A program made the translations under genes and the position numbers. A stretch of DNA of 64,000 nt from Spirochaetales bacterium (GTDB lineage Bacteria > Spirochaetota > Spirochaetia > UBA9216). The notes beneath the pieces are model-generated. The model was not told the origin of the DNA. It was given only the letters and a program-made list of their open reading frames with translations, and searched no databases. The stretch is taken from NCBI GenBank assembly GCA_016839055.1, contig JAEKNX010000004.1:335702-399701 (forward strand), in the 5' to 3' direction. This document shows, piece by piece, positions 14,964 through 23,722 of the stretch (the first letter of the stretch is position 1; the number at the start of each line of letters is the position of its first letter).

Positions 14964-16544
14964 ATGGAATTTTTAAGTTCACCTGGTGGCATCATTGCCT
15001 TGTCTATTTATTTCATGATCATTATTTTGATCGGCGTGAAATACTCAAAAAAAGCTAAGACAACAAATGATTACATCATTGCAGACAGGGGGTTGACCAC
15101 ACCCTTTGTTACAGCATCTGTTACCGCAACATGGATTGGCGGGGCGGTTATTTTAGGTGGTGCATCAGAAGCTTTTAGAGGCGGTTTTCAGGCAATTGTT
15201 TGGGACCCCTGGTCACCTGTTTTAACATTGATGATAAGCGGTTTCTTTCTTGTAAGGGTTTTTAGAAAGTCAAAGTTTTTAACCATCGTCGATTATTACA
15301 ATAGCAGATTCAACAAGAAAATCGGAGCATTCGGTATTGTCATCAATACTCTTGCTCTTGTCTCATGGCTTTCCGCACAGCTCTTATCTCTCGGAGTAGT
15401 GCTATCAATGATTACCGGATTCAGTCTGTTAGCCGGAACCATCATTGGTGCGGTTGTCATTCTGATTATATCTCTTGTGGGTGGTCTCTGGGCTTTATCG
15501 CGTTCCGACATGTTGGCATTCATCATCATCGGGCTGTCAATGTTGATAATGGTTCCGTATGCCTTCAGTGCTGTTGGGGGTGTGAAAGAATTCATTGCTA
15601 ATGCTGGTACCTTCGATGGTAACCCGCCGTTTGCACTCTTTTACTCTATAAACTTGAATGAAGCAGGCGATGTCTTCGGATTTGACGGTTATACCGGAGC
15701 ACTCGGTATTCTCTACATGCTCGCCGCATGGTTCTCTGTTGCACTCGGTGATGCCGGTGGTCCGGTTCTTACTGCAAGAGCCCTAGCCGCAAAGAGTGAA
15801 AGAACCGCAACAAAGGGTTTTATCTACGGCGGTCTTTTCTATCTTGTACTTGGAATGATTCCCGTAATCATAGGTATGTGTGTGTTTATTCTGAACCCGG
15901 GCTTTCCTGAGGGTGAATGGGATAATATCCTGCCTTGGTTTATTGCAAACTATGTTCCAGGATGGCTCAGAATTATGTTTCTCGTTGCCCTGGCTTCGGC
16001 TATAGTCAGTACTGCTGGTGATACAATTCTATCAACCGGTGCAATGCTTGGAAATACAGGCCAGCAGATGATTAATCCCAAGGCAACTGATAAAAACAGG
16101 CTGCTCGGAACAAGGATCTGTATGGTTATCCTGACGATAATTGCATTAATCTTCGGACTTGTTCTCGGTAACCTTTATAACCTCCTCGTTTTCGCAGGAG
16201 CCCTTGGCTTTCCGACAATGGCCGCCGTTTATATCTGCGGTATTGTATGGAAAAAGACTAATAATTCCGGAGCTTATGCATCAATGTCGAGTGGTGTAAT
16301 AAGTTGGATAATCGGTGTTTTTATATTCCTTCCGTCGGTTGAAGGTGATGTATGGGAAGCCATCTACATGGCATGTGTACCGGCCTTCCTTGTCAGTCTT
16401 ACAGCATTGATAGTTGTCTCTAATCTGACACAGAAAAAAGATCCGGCAAACCCAATAAGAGATATTGACGGTAATGATATCTCTGATACAAAGCTTTTTG
16501 TCTGGGGAAAGAAGAAGGACGCCGCCGAAGTGGCTTCTAGGTAG
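14964..16544 (+). CDS. Sodium:solute symporter (SSS family)
   Basis: ATG 14964 has a strong AAGGAGGA six bases upstream; 526 residues with about thirteen hydrophobic helices of the LeuT-type SSS fold. The N-terminus (GVKYSKKAKTTNDYIIADRG) and the TATWIGGA segment in the first repeat are typical of this family (PutP/PanF/YodF relatives). It imports a small organic solute with Na+. The substrate is not determinable. It follows the molybdenum hydroxylase cluster on the same strand but 400 bases away with its own promoter, so import of the hydroxylase substrate is only a possibility. Convergent with the two-component system. Confidence 0.85.
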   Translation: MEFLSSPGGIIALSIYFMIIILIGVKYSKKAKTTNDYIIADRGLTTPFVTASVTATWIGGAVILGGASEAFRGGFQAIVWDPWSPVLTLMISGFFLVRVFRKSKFLTIVDYYNSRFNKKIGAFGIVINTLALVSWLSAQLLSLGVVLSMITGFSLLAGTIIGAVVILIISLVGGLWALSRSDMLAFIIIGLSMLIMVPYAFSAVGGVKEFIANAGTFDGNPPFALFYSINLNEAGDVFGFDGYTGALGILYMLAAWFSVALGDAGGPVLTARALAAKSERTATKGFIYGGLFYLVLGMIPVIIGMCVFILNPGFPEGEWDNILPWFIANYVPGWLRIMFLVALASAIVSTAGDTILSTGAMLGNTGQQMINPKATDKNRLLGTRICMVILTIIALIFGLVLGNLYNLLVFAGALGFPTMAAVYICGIVWKKTNNSGAYASMSSGVISWIIGVFIFLPSVEGDVWEAIYMACVPAFLVSLTALIVVSNLTQKKDPANPIRDIDGNDISDTKLFVWGKKKDAAEVASR

Positions 16545-16567
16545 AAGAATTTTAAAAATAAAATTAA

Positions 16568-17941
16568 TTATGTGGCAGGAAGCATTATGCGGAAGACCGT
16601 AGTAAAACGATCATTATCTGTGAGTATGATGCTTCCGCCGTGTTTTTCAAGAATTTCTTTAGCAATATTAAGCCCCAGTCCTGAACTGGGGCCTTTTTTA
16701 TTACTGTAATTATTATAGTAATACGGCATGAAGATGCTTGCCTTGACATCTTCTGTTATGCTAATACCGTTATTCATGAAATTTATTACAATTTCTCCGT
16801 TCCGCATTTCTGATGAGATTAATACATCGGTCGGATTCTCGTTATGTTTAAGACAGTTGTCGAGGATGTTGTTAAAGACCCGCTTCATATTTATCCTGTC
16901 TATATACAGGACACGGCTCTCTTCTTCTATATCAATTTCGACATTGAAACCGGCTCTGGTGAAGGCAATATAGTAATTCGCACAGACTTCCCGCAGAACT
17001 TCATTGATATCGTAATCACCTCGTTTCAGCAGAGTTTCGGTATGGCGGGACTGGACCTGCTCGAAGAGCATGGAAACAATATTATTCAGATCTTTGACAC
17101 TGTTGTCTATATATCCGAAATATTCGTTTATCTTTTCGGTATTGTTATATTTTTCACCGAGAAGGGCGGTGTATCCTGTTAGGCATGTTAGAGGTGACTT
17201 GATGTCATGGGAAAGATTTGTAATAAGCTGATTACTGTTCTCCTGAATCTCGGCATTTACCTTTTTAATCATTTCCATCTCTTTAACCGTCTGGTTGTAG
17301 GCTTCCGCCAGCTCTCTGGCTTCAATTAATTGGAATTGGTCCGATTCAATTCTCGTCTGCAGATGTGGAATCTTTGTTATCTTTTCCTGAATATACAGAA
17401 ACTCCCTGCTTAACTTACCGTAGATGTCCTTAAAGTAAAAAAATGAAAACCCGGTAGAAATTAAAAGAATGCCCATAATCATCAAGCCAATATAGTATGC
17501 TGCCTCATTTCTTAATAATTCAAGTTCAGTCTCAGGTATGGATTGATCAAAGAGGATGATGTTTTCATTTCCCTCTTCATCAAGATAAACTTTATGCGTA
17601 ACAAATTCAGTCCATGTATCGAGATTTATCCGATCGAGGAGCTGTTTGAAGGAATATTTTTTGCCGGGAATACTATTTTTGCCCCTCGTATAAATTACTT
17701 CGAGGTTCTTATTTATTACTTCAATAGTGAGGCCGCTGTTGTGAAGGAAATCATCATTTAGAGTCTCATAGCTTAAAAGATCAATTTCTTTGTTGTTAAA
17801 ATAATGTCTATGCATCTGATTGGTCATAATTTTCTCAATAAAGTAATCATAAATAAAAATCGAGGATGTTACCGTGATTATCAATATGATTAGCTTCGAT
17901 AAGAGATACTTTCGCAGACTGATTTCGCGGCTATTGTTCAT
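16568..17941 (-). CDS. Membrane sensor histidine kinase
   Basis: 457 residues. Transmembrane segments at about 14-34 and 149-170 enclose an extracytoplasmic sensor region of about 115 residues. Then come a linker with coiled-coil character, the dimerisation box with phospho-acceptor H245 (NLSHDIKSPLT) and an ATPase domain with N box (NNILDNCLKHNE) and G box (SSGLGLNIAKEI). It overlaps the response regulator gene by 11 bases, so the two are made together. Neighbouring genes give no clear stimulus; control of the convergent symporter is possible but unsupported. Confidence 0.9.
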   Translation of the reverse strand: MNNSREISLRKYLLSKLIILIITVTSSIFIYDYFIEKIMTNQMHRHYFNNKEIDLLSYETLNDDFLHNSGLTIEVINKNLEVIYTRGKNSIPGKKYSFKQLLDRINLDTWTEFVTHKVYLDEEGNENIILFDQSIPETELELLRNEAAYYIGLMIMGILLISTGFSFFYFKDIYGKLSREFLYIQEKITKIPHLQTRIESDQFQLIEARELAEAYNQTVKEMEMIKKVNAEIQENSNQLITNLSHDIKSPLTCLTGYTALLGEKYNNTEKINEYFGYIDNSVKDLNNIVSMLFEQVQSRHTETLLKRGDYDINEVLREVCANYYIAFTRAGFNVEIDIEEESRVLYIDRINMKRVFNNILDNCLKHNENPTDVLISSEMRNGEIVINFMNNGISITEDVKASIFMPYYYNNYSNKKGPSSGLGLNIAKEILEKHGGSIILTDNDRFTTVFRIMLPAT

Positions 17942-18608
17942 TTATTTTGTAGCCCAGTCCCCTTATCGTCTGGATGTATCTTGGCTGCCTGCTGCTGTCC
18001 ATCAGTTTTTCTCTGAGTCTGCTGATGTGAACAGTTATAGTATTCTCATCCTTAAAGTTGAACTCTCCGAATACCTCATTGTATAGTTGATTCTTTGTGA
18101 AAATATGGTCTGGTGAATTGACAAGAATTATCAGTATCTTATATTCAGTCGCAGTCAGCTCACAGTCTTTTTCATTTATAAAGACCTGGCATTTCTCGGT
18201 ATTTATTTCAATATCTCCAAATTTCAGTATCTTCCTACAGCCGGAGAATGTATAACTTCGCCTGAGCTGGGCTTTGACTCGTGATACGAGTTCCAATGAG
18301 TTAAAAGGTTTACAGATATAGTCATCGGCTCCCAGGTCAAGGCCAAGGACTATATCCTGATTCATAGTTTTCGCAGTCAGGATGATGATCGGTACGTTTG
18401 AGGTTTTTCTGATTTTCTGCACGAGGGAGAAGCCGTCGAGCCCGGGCATCATAATATCAAAAATACATAAATCGACCTTCGTCGATTGGAAAATCTCCAG
18501 CGCCACTTTGCCGTCATTACCGACGATGACTTCCCAACCTTCTTTTTCCATATATATTCTTACTAGGTTGGAAAGGTCAGGCTTGTCATCTGCGACGAGT
18601 ATCCTCAT
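17931..18608 (-). CDS. OmpR-family response regulator
   Basis: 225 residues from ATG 18608, chosen because AAAGGA lies eight bases upstream; the ATG at 18617 falls inside that site. The receiver domain has the acidic pair (ADD), phospho-acceptor D51 (FDIMMPG), T in ILTAK and K in CKPF. The C-terminal winged helix (about residues 125-225) ends TIRGLGYKI, typical of the OmpR/PhoB class. Partner of the adjacent histidine kinase. Confidence 0.92.
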   Translation of the reverse strand: MRILVADDKPDLSNLVRIYMEKEGWEVIVGNDGKVALEIFQSTKVDLCIFDIMMPGLDGFSLVQKIRKTSNVPIIILTAKTMNQDIVLGLDLGADDYICKPFNSLELVSRVKAQLRRSYTFSGCRKILKFGDIEINTEKCQVFINEKDCELTATEYKILIILVNSPDHIFTKNQLYNEVFGEFNFKDENTITVHISRLREKLMDSSRQPRYIQTIRGLGYKINEQ

Positions 18609-18798
18609 GAAGTACATCCTTTAGGCTGATAATCATTTTATTGTATCATTAATATCAGCAGATGAAAAAAGCCGCGCGCTTAAATAATTGAAATATTATA
18701 ATGGTGTCACCGTAATAACCACAATCGGATAATATCGGCACTAAGGTCAGGAAAACTGCAGACACTCTTTTCGGTTCGCGGGGACTTATGAAATACCG

Positions 18799-19833
18799 CT
18801 AATAGGCTTCTTCGTTATCAACGTTTGTAACCCCTGCGGAGGCAAATGAGGCCATCTCCCGGGAAATTCTCACCCCCAGTTCAACCATGAAGCCTCCAAT
18901 CACTGCCCCGGTGCCTTCTCCTAGTCTCATGTTGAAGTCTACAATTGGTTCGAGCCCCATGGCATCGAGCATTACCTTATGACCCTTAACTTTTGACTTG
19001 TGGCCGGCGAAGAGATAGTCTGATACCGATGGGTCAATAAGCCATGCCATGTATGCGCCAGATGTGACAGGAAAACCGTCTATCATGCAGGCTACCCCTC
19101 TTCCTTTCAGTCCCAGAATAAATCCTGCCATCGTGCATAGCTCAAAGCCTCCGAGTTTTCGCATGATATCCATCGGGCCGGAATATGGCGCGTGTTTCAA
19201 GATAGACTCGAGAATTATCCGCCGCTTTTTTTCGAGCAGCTCATCGCTGATTCCGGTTCCCTTGTCGATTATAGAATCGGCTTCCAGTCCTGCTGCAACG
19301 ACCATTGCGGCAGCGCTTGAAGTATTGCTTATTCCCATGTCTCCGAGAGCCGTCAGCTGATAGCCATCAGCGACGGCTGATTTAGCAAGTCTCTTCCCGT
19401 TTTCGAGACATTTTTCCAGTTCGGAGTCAGACATCGCCTCCTCTTCATGGAAGTTCTTCGTACCCTTTGCTACCTTGCAGTCAATTATTCCCGGATTATC
19501 AAAATCAGCCGCCACTCCCGCGTCCACGGCCTTAACCTCGAAGCCGCAGTGGTTTGCAAGTACGTTTATTCCGGCTCCGCCGCTTACGAAGTTCATTACC
19601 ATTTGAGGTGTTACCTCGCTTGGAAACATCGAGACTCCGGAGGTGTTTATCCCATGATCACCTGCTATCACGTAGACTGCCTTTTTTTCTATAATCGGCG
19701 GAACCTTATTCTGTATTCGAGCCATCTTCATCGCATACTCTTCGAGTTTTCCAAGGCTCCCGACCGGTTTGGTCAGGTTATCTAGATGGTTCTGCATTTT
19801 TTCCTGTATTTCATTATTACTGTTACTGCTCAC
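18799..19833 (-). CDS. cobT: Nicotinate-nucleotide--dimethylbenzimidazole phosphoribosyltransferase
   Basis: 344 residues starting with GTG at 19833, with GGAG about eight bases upstream inside the end of cobC. It makes alpha-ribazole 5'-phosphate from nicotinate mononucleotide and a lower-ligand base. Conserved segments include AGDHGIN, GDMGISNTSSAA and the catalytic glutamate in RLGEGTGA. It is the last gene of the corrinoid operon. Presence of cobT with cobU, cobS and cobC gives a full nucleotide-loop assembly route. Confidence 0.95.
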   Translation of the reverse strand: MSSNSNNEIQEKMQNHLDNLTKPVGSLGKLEEYAMKMARIQNKVPPIIEKKAVYVIAGDHGINTSGVSMFPSEVTPQMVMNFVSGGAGINVLANHCGFEVKAVDAGVAADFDNPGIIDCKVAKGTKNFHEEEAMSDSELEKCLENGKRLAKSAVADGYQLTALGDMGISNTSSAAAMVVAAGLEADSIIDKGTGISDELLEKKRRIILESILKHAPYSGPMDIMRKLGGFELCTMAGFILGLKGRGVACMIDGFPVTSGAYMAWLIDPSVSDYLFAGHKSKVKGHKVMLDAMGLEPIVDFNMRLGEGTGAVIGGFMVELGVRISREMASFASAGVTNVDNEEAY

Positions 19834-19837
19834 AATC

Positions 19838-20440
19838 TTACTCCGTTATTTGTTTCAGGTTTGTCCCTGAAATCTGATATTTTCCGTCTTCAAACATCTG
19901 TATTCTACAGAAGTTTCCTCTGTCTATATGAAATGCCCAATGATTTTCGATGCCGCCTCCGGAGAGGATCGAAAGGAGGGTTCTAATGGGGCCTCCATGG
20001 CTGATAATAAGTATTGCCGGTTCATGACATAGTACAACTTGTTTGTTCCAGAAATTTTCAACTCTCTCATACAGCTGTCGAAGGGTCTCTCCCTCCGGTG
20101 GTGAGTGTTCAGCAGGGGCGCTAAGCCAATCAGTGAGAAGTTCCGGGGATTCATCATTTATCTCATCATAGGTTCTGCCTTCCCAAAGGCCGAAGTTGAT
20201 TTCCTTGAGTTCTTCGGCATGTATCGGCTTTAGTCCGAACGCTTCAGCTATCGGGGCAGCTGTATCAACGCAGCGCCTCATCGGGCTGGTGAATATGAGA
20301 TTAACCCCATTACGGTTGAACTGCCCCGCCTTCAGAGCCGCTCTTGTTCTTCCTTTTGCGGTGAGGTCTACATCGCTTCCGGCTCCTGTGTAGCCGCGGC
20401 TGTCGCATTCTTCATGCCGGAGCAGGAAAATTGTTTTCAT
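19838..20440 (-). CDS. cobC: Alpha-ribazole phosphatase (histidine phosphatase family)
   Basis: 200 residues. The phosphoglycerate-mutase fold is shown by FLLRHEE at the N-terminus (RHE phosphohistidine motif), SPMRRCVDTA, the acid-base glutamate region (EINFGLWEGRTY) and the second histidine in IISHGGPI. It removes the 5'-phosphate of alpha-ribazole phosphate or adenosylcobalamin phosphate. The start overlaps the end of cobS by four bases. General phosphatases share these motifs; the operon context makes CobC the most likely role. Confidence 0.85.
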   Translation of the reverse strand: MKTIFLLRHEECDSRGYTGAGSDVDLTAKGRTRAALKAGQFNRNGVNLIFTSPMRRCVDTAAPIAEAFGLKPIHAEELKEINFGLWEGRTYDEINDESPELLTDWLSAPAEHSPPEGETLRQLYERVENFWNKQVVLCHEPAILIISHGGPIRTLLSILSGGGIENHWAFHIDRGNFCRIQMFEDGKYQISGTNLKQITE

Positions 20441-21183
20441 GAGATGAAAACCTGAATAAAGAGAGGCAGCAGCAGCATTATAAGTACTTCACCAGTTTCT
20501 ATCAGGCTGCCGTATACGTCCCCGGTGAGCCCTTCGAGTATTCTGCTGATAACCAGGGTCGCAATGCTCAGGAGGAGCAGGGCTGCAAGACAGGCAAAAA
20601 TTCCCGGCAGTCCTCCAATTAGAAAGGCGGCTGCAAGGGTGAAGAATCCGGCGAGAAGGGGTTCTCGCACTCTGCTGTACTCCTTGAAAAATGAACCCAT
20701 ACCGTCCTTTCTCGCCGACGGGAAAATGAGGATGAAATTCATTGTAATCCAGCGAGCCCCCATTGGTATGAGCAAAAGGCTAAAGGAAGCACCGTCTTTA
20801 ATAAACTGAAGAATAAGGGTCCATTTGAGAAGGAGCTGAATAATTAGCGCAATGGCCCCAAAGGCTCCGGTTCGGCTGTCTTTCATGATAGAGAGCTTTT
20901 CGGTTCTTGTTTTACCGCCGCCCAAGCCGTCGGCTAGATCCGCAAGGCCGTCGAGGTGAAGACCTCCGGTGATGACAACCCATATTAAAAGGATTAGGGC
21001 GGAACTTACCTCTGGAATGAAGAATTTTACGGACAGGAGGCTCGCTCCATACAAAAGCCCGCCGATAATAAGGCCTACTGCAGGGAAGAAGATTGTGGCC
21101 CTCGCGACACTCGCCATATCCTCATCCTGTCTGTACGGAATGGGGATGATCGTTAAAAACCTTATTGCGTATAATAGTTTCAT
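20437..21183 (-). CDS. cobS: Adenosylcobinamide-GDP ribazoletransferase
   Basis: 248 residues, polytopic membrane enzyme joining adenosylcobinamide-GDP to alpha-ribazole. The metal-binding signature GGLHLDGLADLADGLGG and DSRTGAFGAIAL are intact. Five or six hydrophobic helices follow. It lies between cobU (four-base gap) and cobC (overlap), in the order expected of a corrinoid late-assembly operon. Confidence 0.95.
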   Translation of the reverse strand: MKLLYAIRFLTIIPIPYRQDEDMASVARATIFFPAVGLIIGGLLYGASLLSVKFFIPEVSSALILLIWVVITGGLHLDGLADLADGLGGGKTRTEKLSIMKDSRTGAFGAIALIIQLLLKWTLILQFIKDGASFSLLLIPMGARWITMNFILIFPSARKDGMGSFFKEYSRVREPLLAGFFTLAAAFLIGGLPGIFACLAALLLLSIATLVISRILEGLTGDVYGSLIETGEVLIMLLLPLFIQVFIS

Positions 21184-21187
21184 GAGC

Positions 21188-21742
21188 TCAACCCTTCAAT
21201 TTCTGAGGAATGCCGGCTGTCATCAGAATCACTTCATCGGCCGCGGCTGCGATTATCTGGTGGCTTATTCCTGCTATATCCTGGAAAATTCCCCCGAGCC
21301 TCGTTGGTGCAACAAGACCGACTTCAACCAGATTCGAGATGATTATTAACTCGGCGTCGATGCCGGCGGCTTTCGCGAGAATTGCTTTAACTTCGGAGGT
21401 AACCAGAGCCTGTGCTTCTTCCCGGGCAGGATCCTCTCCAAGCTCCATTATAATATTTGTTGCCAGCATAGTCAGGCAGTCGATGATTACAGCGGCTTTC
21501 CCTATTGAAGCGGCAGAGAGTATTGCCGAAACCTTGAGCGGTTCCTCGGCCGTTTGCCATTCGGCAGGTCTTGTCCTCTGATGCGCCTCAATTCTTTTCT
21601 CCATTCCGCCGTCAAGGGCGAGAGCTGTTGCTATATAGCTCACGTTTTTCCCTGATTCGCCGGATAATTCTGAGGCCCGATTCTGTGCCAATGAGGTCTT
21701 GCCGCTCTTGGTTCCGCCTAAAACGAGGGTTATTTTTCCCAT
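21188..21742 (-). CDS. cobU: Adenosylcobinamide kinase/guanylyltransferase
   Basis: 184 residues, the usual length. The P-loop is GGTKSGKTSLAQ; the region YIATALALDGGMEKRIEAHQ carries the guanylylation histidine, and VIIDCLTML is the Walker B-like segment. It phosphorylates adenosylcobinamide and then adds GMP, making the substrate of CobS. Its start overlaps the 3' end of the cobD-like gene by 13 bases. Confidence 0.93.
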   Translation of the reverse strand: MGKITLVLGGTKSGKTSLAQNRASELSGESGKNVSYIATALALDGGMEKRIEAHQRTRPAEWQTAEEPLKVSAILSAASIGKAAVIIDCLTMLATNIIMELGEDPAREEAQALVTSEVKAILAKAAGIDAELIIISNLVEVGLVAPTRLGGIFQDIAGISHQIIAAAADEVILMTAGIPQKLKG

Positions 21743-22818
21743 AATCTCTGTTTCCTTAATACTTTTATGAGTCTGCGATTTTTTTTCGAGGTAAGGACTC
21801 CTAACCGCGCAAAATCAGGAAGTCCGAAGGATGCACAGTCACGTATGAGAACCCCTGAGTTAAGTAGTTTTATTCTCATCTTATTTCGCTCCTCTTCTGA
21901 AGGATTTCCGTGTTTGACCATGATGAAGTTGGCGGTTCCCGGGAATATTTTAAGGTTAAAGTCCCTGAGCATTCGGATGAAGTCAGCCTTTGTCCTTCGT
22001 AGACTCTCCCATTGCCGCTCATAGACGTTCAGGGCCTTAAGTGCTGCGATTCCCGCCGCCTGAGCCTGGGAGCTTACACTCCAGACCGGTTGAAGCTTTT
22101 TCAGATTTGATATTATCTTTGAATCAGCCGCTATGTATCCGAGTCTGAGCCCGGGAAGAGAGAAATCCTTCGTCATAGATCTCATGATTATTATATTTTC
22201 AGCTGTAACAGAGCTCCTGTTTTCAGGGGACAGGAAGTTGATATAGGCCTCATCTATTATCAGATAGCCTTCAGATTCGCCGCAGGCTCGGCTGATTTTA
22301 AGGAGATCTTCGGTTTCAAGCTGGGTGCCTGTTGGATTGTTGGGATTACAGAGCCAGGTGGTTCTCGGCCGGCTCTCTCTAATCCGGCTGCACAGCTTTT
22401 CGGCCTCAGGGATGAAGTCATCTTCCTCACGGCTTCTGCACTCAATTACCCGGGCTCCCGAGATTCGCGAATATTTCTCATATTCTCCGTAAGAGGGGCC
22501 GGCAATGAGGGCGTCCCTGCCTGCTGAATTGAGCAGGTAGGAAAGAAGCCATATCCCCTGACTCAGCCCGTTAACAGGGATTATTTCATCCGTCCTTCGG
22601 TTTTGAAACCGGGAAATGGCCCCGCATAATTCCAGTGCCTTGGGATCCGGGTATTCGGAAATGCTGCTTTTTTTTACAGCCCTCCTGACATTGCGGGGCA
22701 GGGGGAAGGGGTTCACGCTGACCGAGAAATCCAGGAGCCTTCGTGATGTCATCCCTTTTTTCCCTAGTTCCGCATAATCCGGGCCGCCGTGGATCACGTC
22801 CTGTATTTTAAATTCCAT
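21730..22818 (-). CDS. cobD: Threonine-phosphate decarboxylase-like aminotransferase
   Basis: I take ATG 22818 (MEFKIQDVIHGG) as start; an upstream ATG at 22842 lies deep within cbiB. 362 residues. Class I PLP fold: NPNNPTGTQ, IIDEAYINF, and the Schiff-base lysine in SMTKDFSLPGLRLGY. CobD makes (R)-1-amino-2-propanol phosphate for the corrinoid side arm. Histidinol-phosphate aminotransferases look similar; position between cobU and cbiB favours CobD. Confidence 0.87.
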   Translation of the reverse strand: MEFKIQDVIHGGPDYAELGKKGMTSRRLLDFSVSVNPFPLPRNVRRAVKKSSISEYPDPKALELCGAISRFQNRRTDEIIPVNGLSQGIWLLSYLLNSAGRDALIAGPSYGEYEKYSRISGARVIECRSREEDDFIPEAEKLCSRIRESRPRTTWLCNPNNPTGTQLETEDLLKISRACGESEGYLIIDEAYINFLSPENRSSVTAENIIIMRSMTKDFSLPGLRLGYIAADSKIISNLKKLQPVWSVSSQAQAAGIAALKALNVYERQWESLRRTKADFIRMLRDFNLKIFPGTANFIMVKHGNPSEEERNKMRIKLLNSGVLIRDCASFGLPDFARLGVLTSKKNRRLIKVLRKQRLWEK

Positions 22819-23722
22819 AGATGAGTATCCCCATTGCCACAAGAAAAATCATTATCAGGATTGTCGCTGCTTTGCATATTCTAAGGCAGTCATCGATGTC
22901 TCCGCTCTCCGGTTCCCGTCCCTTTTCATTGATTATATAGAATCCCTTTTTTTCGAGACGAAGGTCAAGAATTACCGCTATCGCAGCCATTGTCCAACCT
23001 GCATTCGGGCTTTCTGTTTTATTGCGACTTTGAAGCGTTTCGCGAAATGCTGAAATCAGATTTTTCTTTTTGCATCCCGCGATCATGATAAAAAAAGCAG
23101 TTATTCGGGCGGGAATGAAATTCAGGATATCATCCAGCCGGGCGGGGAACTTTCCTCCCCATTCATAATCATCCCTTCGGTAGCCGAGCATTGCGTCGCA
23201 GGTGTTGACAAAGCGGAAAGCCCATGCGCCGGCCAGGCCGAAAAGCAGATAGAAAAAGAAGGGAGAGGTGAAACTGTCGGTAATGTTTTCTGATGTCGAT
23301 TCGATGACAGCTGCGGCAATTCCGGGTTCAGTGAGTTCTGTTGTGTCGCGGCTTACCAGATGCCAGGCTGTCTGAGTTCTTGCTTTATCGAGTTCGCCTG
23401 TCTCTAATAGTTCCCGGATTTCCCCCGCAGCCTTGAAAAGATTCCGAAGTGAAAATGACAGCTTCAGAAGCGGAATGGAGAGCAGAATTATTAATAACAC
23501 GGGAAGAAATCCGATGAAATAAAGGGGGACTGATAAAAAAAAGATTCCTGATGAGGTGATTAATACTCCCCAAATGAACAGTCTGAATCTGCCCGGTAGT
23601 CTTTTCTTCCAGAGCATATCAATCCATTGTCCAATCCAGGCAACAGGGTGGAAGCTGTTCGGCGGATCTCCGAAAAAGAGATCAAGAATGAAGGACGCGG
23701 TGAGTATTGCTGAAATAATCAT
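22808..23722 (-). CDS. cbiB: Adenosylcobinamide-phosphate synthase
   Basis: 304 residues, integral membrane protein of the CbiB/CobD(Pseudomonas) family. FGDPPNSFHPVAWIGQWI near the N-terminus is the family signature, and FVNTCDAMLGYRRDDYEWGGKFPARLDDI (split: FVNTCDAMLGYR, then YEWGGKFPARLDD) marks the conserved loop. It attaches aminopropanol phosphate to adenosylcobyric acid. The gene overlaps both neighbours (11 and 4 bases), a tightly packed operon. Confidence 0.93.
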   Translation of the reverse strand: MIISAILTASFILDLFFGDPPNSFHPVAWIGQWIDMLWKKRLPGRFRLFIWGVLITSSGIFFLSVPLYFIGFLPVLLIILLSIPLLKLSFSLRNLFKAAGEIRELLETGELDKARTQTAWHLVSRDTTELTEPGIAAAVIESTSENITDSFTSPFFFYLLFGLAGAWAFRFVNTCDAMLGYRRDDYEWGGKFPARLDDILNFIPARITAFFIMIAGCKKKNLISAFRETLQSRNKTESPNAGWTMAAIAVILDLRLEKKGFYIINEKGREPESGDIDDCLRICKAATILIMIFLVAMGILIYGI